Origin: Sipunculus nudus
Taxonomy: Eukaryota; Annelida; Sipuncula; Golfingiida; Sipunculidae
Direction of reading: 5' to 3'
DNA: 64,000 nucleotides
Assembly (NCBI GenBank): GCA_026874595.1
Contig: CM049309.1
Coordinates: 96,494,723-96,558,722, forward strand
Below the pieces are notes generated by a model, which was given only the letters and a program-made list of their open reading frames with translations, was not told the DNA's origin and did no database searches. The position numbers were made by a program, and so were the translations under genes. Each line of letters starts with the position of its first letter. The first letter of the stretch is position 1. Of this stretch, positions 1 through 10,020 are shown in pieces.

Positions 1-361
1 AGCAGCACATATTATAAAAGAGTTTTACTATTCATTAATATTTAATAAAAAAAATTGTGCCAATATAATTTTTATTATAGAATATATTCATGAATGCATT
101 CATGAATACATTTTGAAAGTATCTGCACTGGTATTCAAATACTTTCATTTTTACCGGAATTCCCATTCTTATGAAATAAAATTTTTTAATGCAGTACATA
201 TTCATATTCGTATTCAAATACATTTGCAAAGCATCCACACCATGTCTAGTATTTATTCAGTTTTAGCCAAACAATGATGTTAAGAATCCAGAATATACAA
301 AATTCACAAATTTAAATAATGATCAATAAGTACCTGGTTTTATGGCTTTTATTTAAATTAA
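1..361 (+). repeat. Family 2 A-type core fragment, left part outside the window
   Basis: AT-rich sequence that repeats, in the same order, at about 35930-36335 and 53730-54130, and more weakly at 34740-35040. Shared landmarks are the ATTCATGAATGCATTCATGA stretch near 87 and the 'CCAGAATATACAAAATTCAC' stretch near 287. In the other copies this sequence lies inside a family 2 HINE-like element, so this is probably the inside of another copy cut off by the window edge. It stops at 361, where a different head sequence begins. No coding content is seen. Confidence 0.7.
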
Positions 362-500
362 AACAAGGCCTACAGGCCTAATGCGAACCTGTGCATTGGG
401 AAATACACCAGGTATAATGCTTCAATGCTGGACCATTACTTTTCATGTATATGAACAATGCAAGTACTAAACATTTTGAATATGAAACAATTACACAAAC
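362..500 (+). mobile_element. Head of a possible fourth HINE-like family
   Basis: Starts AAACAAGGCCTACAGGCC, immediately after the family 2 core is interrupted. About 110-150 bp match, in reverse orientation, the sequence running left from 24465; the first ~38 bases are nearly identical. The head is internally near-palindromic (AGGCCT twice). The first eight bases equal those of the family 2 head. It is followed directly by E monomers, so it may be the 5' end of the E/D composite repeat. No matching 3' hairpin was found, so family membership is inferred. Confidence 0.5.
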
Positions 501-760
501 ATCACTGCTGAAATTCTGGCATGGGTGCCCACAACACAAAAATGATTGTAGCTGGCACCACCAGTCTTGTAGACAACAAAGCTATCAGAGATATATACAT
601 ATGCCCAATTTCAGACTGATATATCAAACCCCTCCTGAGAAAAATGCAGGGACACTCTGCAAAAGTCATTGTAGGTTGCAACACCTGTCTCGTGAGCGAG
701 AAAGTCATCAAAGACACATAGACAGGTCAAAATACTAGACCAATACATCAAATTTACCTA
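501..760 (+). repeat. E-type monomers (~130 bp units)
   Basis: Two to three monomers, each opening near a degenerate GGTGGC-CCACCAGTCTTGT. Each then reads 'AAAGC(C/T)ATC', a '(G)ATGTAT' element, 'AATTTCAG', 'GATA(C/T)ATCAAA', 'CTCCTGAG' and 'GCA-GGAC-TACAC'. The same order is seen at 17580-18480, 31593-31826, 32449-32571 and 39301-39400. It also resembles the half-monomers of the family 1 core, suggesting common descent. Non-coding. Confidence 0.65.
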
Positions 761-1640
761 GAGTTTGATGCATGGGGCTGACCAGGCTTAGGCGGGAAAG
801 GCAGTTGCCCCGAGTGAACTGTGACAAATTGCTTGCTCAGGCTACTGCACTGAGTGAACTCATGACCTGCACCTGGCAAGACTGAGTGACCTTTTGACCT
901 GTACCTGGCTGCACTGAGTGAACTCTTGACCTGTTGCATAATCTGACACACTTGGCAGTCTGCCAAAGCTATAAATAGATCCAGGCTGAACTTTGGTGCC
1001 AAATCTGATGCAGTGGGCAGTCTGCCAATGCTATAAATAGAATGCAGCTACTGCACTGAGTAAACTCCTGACCTATACCTGGCTGCACTGAGTGAACTCT
1101 TGACCTGTTGCCTAATCTGATACAGTTATCAGTCTGACAATACCATAGATAGATCCAGACTGACCTTTGGCCTGTTGCCAAATCTGAAATAGTAGCCACA
1201 CCTATGCATAAGCTCTCAGATTGGCTGCGCATGCAGCCCTGAGGGGCATGACACACATGAGGTGATCACATGATATTCATGAGTTGATCACATGCTACCT
1301 ATGAGTTGATCACATAGAGCCCATGAGGTGTTCACATGTCACCCATGAGGTGATCACATGCCTTGTGCTTGGCTGCACTGATTGAACTCTTAACCTATAT
1401 CTGGCTGCACTGAATGAACTCTTGATCTGTTGAGGTGATCACATGGTGCCCATGAGGTGTTCACATGTCACCCATGAGGGGATCACATGCCTTGTGCTTG
1501 GCTGCACTGAATGAACTCTTGATCTATTGCCAAATCTGAAACAGTTGGCAGTTTCTTAACCTATGTAAATATACAGACACAATCTTGGCCTGTTGGCAAA
1601 TCTGTTAACACATACTGAAAGACTTTTGCTAAAATGCTTT
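761..1640 (+). repeat. 'GCACTGAGTGAACTC' block with GATCACATG sub-repeats
   Basis: Irregular tandem block in which GCACTGAGTGAACTCTTGAC and 'TCTGCCAA-GCTATAAATAGA' recur about every 90-170 bp. Between about 1255 and 1490 there are eight or so short units containing GATCACATG alternating with 'CCCATGAG'. The same block type appears in shorter form at 39400-39640 and in remnant form at 18480-18700, always between E monomers and D units. No gene is seen. Confidence 0.6.
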
Positions 1641-3344
1641 TTTTCAAGCTGAAATATTCATAAACTTTATATCAAAATATCTAGAAAAATAAAAGATTCA
1701 GTTCTTTCATTGTTAAAGGTCCAATAATTCTGCCAAAAATCATTCAATAAACTTGAACAAAGGCAACCTAAGAATAATTTTGGTGCCATGTAACAGAAGT
1801 TATAACTGAAACAATAATTTTGTAGAAGAACAGTTTTGCAGTCCTCAGTTTGAGTTAGACATAATAATGGCCATCTGATATTATTGAAAGAACCATGTCC
1901 TACGATAATTGTTTTGAAAAATTGAACGATTCAACTTGACAGTTTATCATAGACATTTTAAGCTGAAAGAGGCTAAAATTATGAGGTTTTTGCCCATAAA
2001 AAACAGGTCAATGTAGGTGGCACATCAAAATCTGCAACTTCAAATATGAGTCATGTGACCAACATTTGCACTAAACTTGGTAATGCTAGCTTCTGTCATT
2101 TCTGAGATAACTATGTCATTATGCTTACTTGGCCAAATGACCGTTCAAATGCAAACCATTTGAACAAATTTGAGAGTGCTTGCCTCTGGGATCATTTCTG
2201 TAAAATATTGAACAATTTGGCTGGACTGTTTACAAGAAGACTTTTAAAGGTTTTTCAGCTTTTCCCCTATGAAATCTAAGTAAATGCAGATAGCAAAAAA
2301 CATAAGCTGAATCCCACAACATTTGATATGTGACAGATAACTGCATAAAATCTGGGGATGGTAGCTCCTGCAATTCCTGAGAAATTATGGGTTGATATAC
2401 AGATGACCAATGACCCCCGTACAAAAAATGGTCAATGCAGGTGGCGCCACCAATACCTGAATTTCACATATGACTCATGTGACTAACACTGGCATAAAAT
2501 CTGGTGATGATAGCTCTGGCTGTTTCTGAGATTGTCATTTTAGTATGCTTTTTTTGGACAGAGGACTAGGTTCTACTTCCTGTAATTCGGCCAAAATTCA
2601 CACAACTTGAACCATTTGAACAAACTTGAGAGAGATGGTATAAAAGATTATTTTTGTGAAATAATGAACAAATTGGCTTGACCGTTTCAGAGGAGAAGAT
2701 TTTTAAAGGTTTTCAGCTTTTTCTGTATAAAATCTAAGAAAATGCACATTTTTTCAGATGGCTAATTTTTTGCATTAAATTTCATGATGCTAGCTCCAGT
2801 CATTTTCGAAATAGTATGGGTTAACGTATACCTGTGATTGTAAACATTGCCTGGCATGGGGAATATCTAAAATCATAAATCTACATTTTTTTAAAGTTTT
2901 TAAAAAACATTCTTGTCAATATTAACCAAAGATAACCTGAAATCTAAATGTCTGGAGGCATGATGTAACGGATGCTGGTAAACTGGTTCCAGGCTAGATG
3001 TATCTGCTTCACACAGCTAACATATATGGTAAAATGACTCAATTCAATCTTTATTATTCTTTCGAAACATAAAAGACAATTATTATAAGAATTATTCAGG
3101 GGATTATTCTTGTAAAATATTAAACAAATTGGCCTCAGTGGCGTCAGTCAAAAAACGTTTTGCAGGTTTATAACTCATATGGGAAAATAAAGCAAAATGG
3201 CTAAGTTAAGCTTCCAATAACTCAGCCAAAAATCACTGACCCAAAACCATTTGAACAAACTTGAATTATCAACATCTAAGGATAATTAATGTGTGAGATT
3301 TAAGAATTTGGCCCAGTGGTTTTTGAGAAGAAGATCTTCAAAAT
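1641..3344 (+). repeat. D-type repeat units (~450-550 bp)
   Basis: Several diverged units with landmarks in a fixed order: 'AA-TC-GCCAAAATTCA', 'CAT-TGAACAAACTTGAGAG', 'GGATAATTTCTGTGAAATATT', 'TCAGAGAAGAAGATTTT', 'AAGGTTTTCAGCTTTT-CC', an AATGCA stretch, then 'TGATG-TAGCTC-TGCCATTT'. Parallel copies lie at 20613-21601, 22630-22894 and 39640-40800. An exact GGTGGCGCCACC is at 2440-2451. No ORF beyond chance length. Probably the distal core of the same composite element as the E monomers. Confidence 0.65.
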
Positions 3345-4160
3345 TGGATGTTGTTGTGTGTGGACCTGTCTAGCTTATTGGATGATGTTGTGTGTGGGAC
3401 CTGTCTAGCTTATTGGATGTTGTTGTGTGTGGGACCTGTCTAGCTTATTGGATGATGTTGTGTTCGGGACCTGTCTAGCTTACTGGATGGTGCTGTTTGT
3501 GGGACCTGTCTAGCTTATTCAATGATGTTGTGTGTGGGACCTGTCTAGCTTATTGGATGATGTTGTGTGTGGGACATGTCTAGCTTATTGGATGATGTTG
3601 TGTGTGGGATGTGTCTACCTTATTTGAAGATGTTGTGTGTGGGACCTGTCTAGCTTATTGGATGATGTTGTGTGTGGGACCTGTCTAGCTTATTGGATGT
3701 TGTTGTGTGTGGGACCTGTCTAGCTTATTGGATGATGTTGTGTTCGGGACCTGTCTAGCTTACTGGATGGTGCTGTTTGTGGGACCTGTCTAGCTTATTG
3801 GATGATGTTGTGTGTGGGACCTGTCTACCTTATTGGAAGATGTTGTGTGTGGGACCTGTCTAGCTTATTGGATGATGTTGTGTTTGGGATGTGTCTACCT
3901 TATATGAAGATGTTGTGTGTGGGACCTGTCTAGCTTATTGGATGATGTTGTGTGTGGGATGTGTCTACCTTATTTGATGATGTTGTGTGTGGGATGTGTC
4001 TAGCTTATTGGATGATCTTGTGTGTGGGACCTGTCTAGCTTATTGGATGATGTTGTGTGTGGGACCTGTCTAGCTTATTGGATGATGTTGTGTGTGGGAT
4101 GTGTCTACCTTATTTGATGATGTTGTGTGTGGGATGTGTCTAGCTTATTGGATGATGTTG
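3345..4160 (+). repeat. 35 bp minisatellite array, about 23 copies
   Basis: Units contain GGATGATGTTGTGTGTGGGA followed by CCTGTCTAGCTTATT. A variant pair (TGTTCGGGAC, then GGTGCTGTTTGTGG) appears near 3450-3500 and again near 3730-3780, about 280 bp or eight units apart, so a block of units was duplicated as a whole. The strand shown is G/T-rich. The unit is not a multiple of three, so the open frame covering its end is accidental. Confidence 0.9.
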
Positions 4161-4905
4161 TCCCCAAGCGGAGGTTTGCTTATGAGAAGGGATCACCAAG
4201 GGGAATTATTTCGGGCGGGTGACCGCAAATGTATGAAAATCAGGGATAGGGCGCCCGGAGTAAAACTCTGTCCTGCCATCACACATTGTATGGTCATTGT
4301 GTTACTGGGCCCAAAAAGACAAAGAAAAGAGACGCCCATGGGGTAGCAAATATTAAAATTATTAATTTAATATGCATGTAATACGCAAAAATTGCAAATA
4401 AAAATGGGCGGAATCTCTTCGGACAAACCCGGAGCATATATATGTAAAAAATCAGGGCAATCTGTACGGTGGTATTGTAGGAGATACTGAAAATTACAAA
4501 AATGGCCTTACGCTATTCATATATATATATAATCGTACTTTAGTTATTTATAAATGCTCCCATATGGTGGAGCACGATCACCGTGATGTAGTGAATTCAC
4601 GCTATGTGAACAATACAAATTATATATATATACAAATATAAAAGTTGTTTCAAAAATGTAAATTTGCATCATCATAAATCAGAATCAGATAAGATCAAAT
4701 TAAGCATACAAATGTGGATTTGTTTTTTACCACAAAAATATATCTTTATATTTTCAAAACAATAAACATCCACAAATAATGCTTGATTAAAATTTCACAA
4801 ATTTAAATTGTGCCTTTATTTATCTATAATTTGCTTCATATTTTATTAATTCATGCATACTGAAGGGTTTAATTATATTTAAATTTGTTAAAAATCATTT
4901 AAAAG
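4161..4905. other. Unassigned stretch, GC-rich patch then AT-rich DNA
   Basis: 4161-4350 is more GC-rich than its surroundings (GGGCGGGTGACC, GGGCGCCCGG) and begins exactly where the 35 bp array ends. I could not match it to a family or read a convincing protein. 4360-4905 is AT-rich, with short TA runs near 4520 and 4620 and no repeat partner that I recognise in the window. Confidence 0.4.
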
Positions 4906-5751
4906 AAAATTGATTTCTTTATATATTACCACTGCCGTGATATTAGTGATTTTATCCCAAGGCAGACAAACAGAGGAACGCTGTGCAAAAATGGTATGAA
5001 ATAGAGCTATGTGAGATCTATACACATGCAAAATTTTAGGAAGATATGTCAAACCAGTCCTGAGATATAAGCCTGGATGTCTGCAGCCTGAATGTGATAG
5101 TAGGTGGCACAACCTGCCACAAAATAGAGAAAACTATCCAAGAGGCAGATTCATGCAACATTTTAGGCAGATAAGTCAAACCACTGCCGAGATATGAGTG
5201 ATTTTATCCCATGGCAGACAAACAGATGGACCCTGTGCAAAAATGGTTGCAGGTGGCGCCACCAGTTTTGCATATGATAAAGAGCTATGTGAGATCTATA
5301 CACATGCACAATTTTAAAGAGTATACGTCAACCAGTCTTGCGATATAAGCCTATATGTCTGCAGCCTGAACATGGAAGTAGGTGGCGCCACCTGCCACAA
5401 AATCCAGAAAGTGATTAAAGATGTATATACATGCAAAATTTTAGGCAGATAAGTCAAACCACTGCCAAGATATGAGTGATTTTGTCCCACGGCAGACAAA
5501 CAGATGGACGCTGTGCAAAAATGGTTGCAGGTGGCCCACCAGTTTTGTGTATGATAAAGAGCTATGTGAGATATATTCACATGCAAAATTTCAGGAGGAT
5601 ACATCTGGGGACATCTAACCATATGTGGAATTTCGGACATGTAGGTCCAACGGTGTTGGAAAGTGCCTGTCTTACTGACAGACAGCAGGATGGACAGACG
5701 GATGACGGACAATTCACCACTACTATAGTTCAGATGACTTATAGCTGAGCA
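4906..5751 (+). mobile_element. Hybrid HINE-like remnant: family 1 core joined to family 2 tail
   Basis: 4906-5602 consists of family 1 core monomers. The diagnostic order is GGTGGCGCCACC (exact at 5252-5263 and 5381-5392), 'AAAGCTAT', 'ATTTTAGG', 'GTCAAACCA', 'GAGATATGAGTGATTTT', then 'GCAGACAAACAGATGGAC' and 'CTGTGCAAAAATGG'. Near 5602 it changes to a family 2 tail: 'TGGGGACATCTAAC', 'TTTCGGA-(T)GTAGGTC', a short GACGGA tract, and a worn hairpin at about 5725-5750. No head is seen on the left. Confidence 0.6.
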
Positions 5752-7190
5752 TTTTATGCACTTTTTTTAAGGATATCCCCAGATGTCAATTAAGACAAGA
5801 TTCTAGGCCCGACAGTTAAGTTTTTTACTCTGTATGACTGTCAGGGTGCGAAAAATGTTTTGGCCAGTAATATAGGTAGCCCTGATTTAATTTAAAATTT
5901 CCATGGAGATTGCCCAATATGTTTTGGTTGGAAACATGCAAATATAGGTCACCCTGACCTTATTTCAGTTTTCCATGGAGATTGCCCAAGACTTCCCTGT
6001 ATATTACATTGGAACATTCTAGGGCTAGCAGATACAATGTGTGCTCATCTGATTATCAGGGTGCTAAAAATCATGCTCTTGGTCTATAGTTCACAGAATG
6101 TAGGTCAACATGAAATAATTTCAGGTTTCCATGTCGATTTACCAAGGATCTGCCTGAATATCATGGTAGAAGATTCTAGGCCTAGCCAATACAATCTGTG
6201 CCTTGTCTGACTGTCTGGGTGCTAAAAATCATGTTTCAGCCTGTAGTTCACAAAATATAATTGTTTCAGGTTTCCAAGGAAATTGGCCTAGGACCTCCCT
6301 GGATGTATGGGTAGAATTTTCTAGGTCTAATGGTTAATGGTGTCCTGTTAACTGACAAACTGCTTCATCTAGAGGCCAAAAAATAGAGAACAAAATGCGT
6401 AAAAATTAGGAAAAATACAGGTGGCTCAACCAGTCTTCAGCAAATGATGGAACACTTAGTGATCAACATGCATGAAAAATCATGGCATTCAATGCATCAG
6501 TTATTCAGATACTGGAGCTTTTGTATCAAATTTTTGATTATTCTGAGTGAAACTTTTAAATCCTATAACTCAAAGGATTTATGTCACAATGACCTATATC
6601 CAGGTTTCCAATGAGATTTTTTTCTGGCTCTACGGGTGTAACATTAAGTATATTCTAGGTCTAGAGGATACAATTTGTGCCCCTTCTGATGGACTGGGTA
6701 CTCAAAATCATGTTTTCAGCCAGTAGTTTGCAAATTATAGGTTACCATGACCTAATTTCAGGTTTCCAAGGAGATTTGCCTAGGATCTTTGTGAATGTAC
6801 AGTTAGAAGTTCTAGGTCTAACATATACTATTTGTGCCCTGTTAACTGACAGACTGCTTCATTTGAAGGGCTTATAAATAGAGAACAAAATGTGTAAACA
6901 TTAGGAAAATTACAAGTAGCACAACAAGTCTTCAGAAAATGATGAAACACTCAATGATCAACATGCATGGAAAGAATCATGTCAATCAATTCATTAGATA
7001 GACAGATACTGGAGCTTTTGTATCTAATTTAACTAGAGATTTCTTGGCAGCACAGGTGCCATAGTATCCCCGGACATAGTTATCCCCCCCATGGTTTCTT
7101 CCATCTATCAACTTGAGAAATAGTTTTTTTTACCAAATATGTGGGACAATATGGTAAATCACTCTTGAGAAAAGGGGATTAGTTTATACT
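5752..7190 (+). repeat. Family 2 F-type core units, diverged (~330 bp)
   Basis: Units share 'TTTCAGGTTTCCATGGAGATT', 'GATTCTAGG(T/C)C', '(C/T)GATTTGTGCCCTGTTAAC', 'AAAA-TAGAGAAAAAAT', and 'GGTGGC-C-ACCAGTCTGCAG' or its worn equivalents near 6420 and 6910. The same order is much better preserved at 60540-62510. Neither strand carries an ORF worth calling. Confidence 0.6.
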
Positions 7191-7800
7191 ATTAAAATGG
7201 TAAGGCAGGTGGCACAGCTGTCTGGTTGATGAGATAACTCACAAAGATTGATGGACATGCCAAATTGCAGACCAACACATTGAATGATTTCCTCAGATTT
7301 GAGCAATATAAAGCTAAAGCAAATGTTGCAGATGGCGCCACCGGTTTTGAATAGATGATGGAGGTATTCCAGATCAATGGGCATGCACAATTTCAGCCCA
7401 ATCTGTCCATCAGTTTTTCGAATTATAATGCTCACTGTACTGTCAAGTGGTAATGATGGGGTATTAGAAGGCGCAAAAACAAGAAACGGACAGAAGACAA
7501 AGCAATCCAAGATCTTTGGTCAATCCGACTTTTGGACCAATCCATATATCCCTTATTGAGATATTTATGACTGTGTGTGATTTTCACCATATATGGGAAT
7601 ATTCAAGGTCAAGGTCACTCTCATGGGAAAAGTGATGACCCCAAATTAAATACCATAAAACTTTGTGTACAAGCCAGACCAGTGTATAAAACGGTCAGGA
7701 TTTTTTTAGGTGGAAAGCAGGGAAAATTTTTTTGGGCCCTAAAGGTTGTGAGGAAGTCCTGGCTCATGGCAGCTTGGCAGATGTCATCGTTTGTTGAGGA
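7191..7800 (+). repeat. Repeat units with GGTGGC-CC openings, left block
   Basis: Units open with 'CAGGTGGCACAGCTGTC' at 7206 or 'GATGGCGCCACCGGTTTTG' near 7332. They continue with 'GATCAATGGGCATGCACAAT', 'TTTTTCGAATTATAATGCTC' and 'CAAGATCTTTG-TCAA'. A partner block lies at 8760-9130, which also repeats 'TTCAAGGTCAA-GTCACTCTC' and 'TGATGACCCC'. Short open frames over both strands here are repeat-derived. Confidence 0.55.
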
Positions 7801-8759
7801 ATAATGTAATCTTATCTTTGCAGGTTAAGAAGGTTAAAAACTAAGTAACATTTAACAAAACTTGATTAATTACTTATTATTGTCATGGAAAATATGAAAA
7901 TTTAGTATATTGCAGAAATGAAGACCGTCTGACACTCAGAATCGGCTTGTGTGATAATTAAAGAGTCCTAGGTTTCTCATACTTTCTGTCATTGCTCATC
8001 GATTTTAAACGTCTGTTGATTGTTCAAGTTTGAAATCAATAAAACATGACTGTTGATGACTAGCTGTTGCTGATCTACATTTTATATAATTTTATTGTTA
8101 AGAAAGCACAAAGCTAGAACATGCGAAACACAAGATAAGGCCATGCAAAATAGCATTCTGTCCTCAGCTCAGCTTGTTCTTATCTGTGGATCAAGGGCAT
8201 AAATTTTTGTTGTCAGAGAATTGTATTATTCATTTTGTGAACACACAAGAATGATGGTTTATTGGATAATATATTACCTGGTCTTTTGAAACGAAGATAT
8301 GTACTGATATTTTTTCCAATTTGGTCATGATGATATTGTTTTGCACAGAACACAATCTTTTTTGGGGGGAGAAGAGAAGTTTTTGTTATTAAGGGAGGAT
8401 GATGTGTGCTGGATTAGCAGAGCCTGCTCAGTGAAATGCACGTTGTTGAAATCCTAGGAATACAGCTGGCATCCTAAAAATCCCTTATGGTCAGTCTAAC
8501 TTTGCTGGTAAATTTTGTTGTACCACTGTATATAAATATTAATATATATTTATTGAGAAACAAAAACAGAACTATTATATTCAATAATTTTTATTGCCAG
8601 AACTATCTATTATACATGCTGTAAGAATTGGCTGCTGATACCAGAACAGAATTTTCACCTCCTAGTGACAGGACCTGTCAGACAGGTGGGTTGTTTGTCC
8701 AAGGCAGATCGTGGTCAATTTTTCAGGCCCGTGTATAAGCCGTTATGGATATATGACAT
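7801..8759. other. Unassigned AT-rich stretch
   Basis: No recognised repeat family, no ORF above 60 codons that looks coding, and no splice-like structure that I could defend. It separates two blocks of the same repeat type, so it could be an old insertion into that element, but no terminal repeats or target duplication were found. Confidence 0.4.
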
Positions 8760-9480
8760 TGGTATTAGGGAATAAACTTTCAGGTTTGTACATGAGACTT
8801 TACATTATGCATCATCCCATAACCCATAACTGTATATGCATAATATGAAAGAAATCTGTCCATTAGTTTTTGACTTATAATGCTCACAAAAACAAAAATG
8901 CACAAAAACAAGAAAAGGATAACAGGTGGCACCAGCAGTTTCTGGTACAAGACAACACTATTCAAGATCTTTGCTCAACCTGATTTTTGGATCAATCCAT
9001 GCATTATTTCTTGAGATATTTAAGAATTTATGTGACTGTCCCCCAAAATGGAACTTTTCAAGGTCAAAGTCACTCTCCTAGTGAAGGTCATGACCCCATT
9101 TTGAATAGGCTTCATCTTCTCATCCATATATATGGACACGTCAAGTTTGGTAAAGATCTGTGAAATATTTTTCGAGTTATCTCACCTGAAAGAAATCTCT
9201 GTGACAGTGGCGCAGCTATGCCTAAACCATAGTATATTGCCTTTGTCTGGGGATACAGTTATTCTTGGTGGGAACTTTCAAGCCCCATATTTGGAGAATA
9301 TAGGTCACTGTGACCTAATTTCAGGTTACCATGATCTTAATGGACCTCTATGGGATTTTAGTCAGACATTTCTAGGTCCAGTGGTTATGATTTGTGTCCT
9401 GTTAAGAGACAGATGGACAGACAGACTGATGATGGACAATTAGTCTATTGCTCAGATGACTTTTTAAGTCAGCTGAGCTA
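8760..9480 (+). repeat. Repeat units ending in a family 2 tail hairpin
   Basis: 8760-9130 repeats the block seen at 7191-7800. From about 9300 the sequence becomes F-type core ('TAGGTCACTGTGACCTAATT', 'TTTCTAGGTCCAGTGGTTA', 'TTTGTGTCCTGTTAA') and then a tail with 'GACAGATGGACAGACAGAC'. It ends in a hairpin at 9450-9479, GCTCAGATGACTT paired with AAGTCAGCTGAGC. This is the 3' end of a family 2 copy whose head is not recognisable upstream. Confidence 0.6.
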
Positions 9481-10020
9481 AAAACAGGTTTTAAATGGAA
9501 AATTGAGATTTTCCTAAATTTCTTGAAGGAAAGAAGTTACAGTGACTCAGTTTTTTGTTTGGTAGGAGATCTTGGGGACATCTAATAGTATTTTGCATTT
9601 TGGATTTGTAGGTCCAATGGTGCCCTGTTTACAGATGTCTGGAAAGATGAACAAAGGACCAACACTCTGCTAAAAATAAAGGGTGTCAGTAAATTTGATT
9701 TAAAATTCCCTTTTCGAATAAGTTACACACAATGTTGGTTGGATGAGGGAGAAACAATATCATTATCCCAATTAAGATCTCTACTAAAATTTATACTGAA
9801 ATTAATATTTAATTCACACATGTTGAAAAAAGAACACTAAGTTTTTACTCTTCTGAAGTAAGGAATTCCTTATATTATCCACATTTTTATAGTAATACAT
9901 AACTTAGTGGGAATAATTAAATGTGCACTTAAATCATTGTGACTGATTGTGATACAATACAAAATCTAAAATATAGCAAAACACTGATCACATCAACATA
10001 TAAAATGTTTTTTGTCAAAT
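9481..10020 (+). repeat. Family 2 A-type core or flank before the 51 bp array
   Basis: 9530-9640 resembles the pre-tail part of A-type cores ('GTAGGAGATCTTGGGGACAT'). 9690-9990 matches 57640-57711 plus 62667-62780. Shared landmarks are 'GGGA-AAACAATATCATTAT', 'GAAATTAATATTTAATT' and 'CAAAATCTAAAAT-TAGCAAAA'. In the second locus this sequence is split by a family 1 element, so 9690-9990 is effectively the unoccupied version. The tandem array begins directly afterwards. Confidence 0.55.

Noticed and set aside
4092-4346. 84-codon plus-strand ORF at the end of the 35 bp array
   Set aside because: The first third is array sequence; the rest has no recognisable domain or conserved partner in the window.
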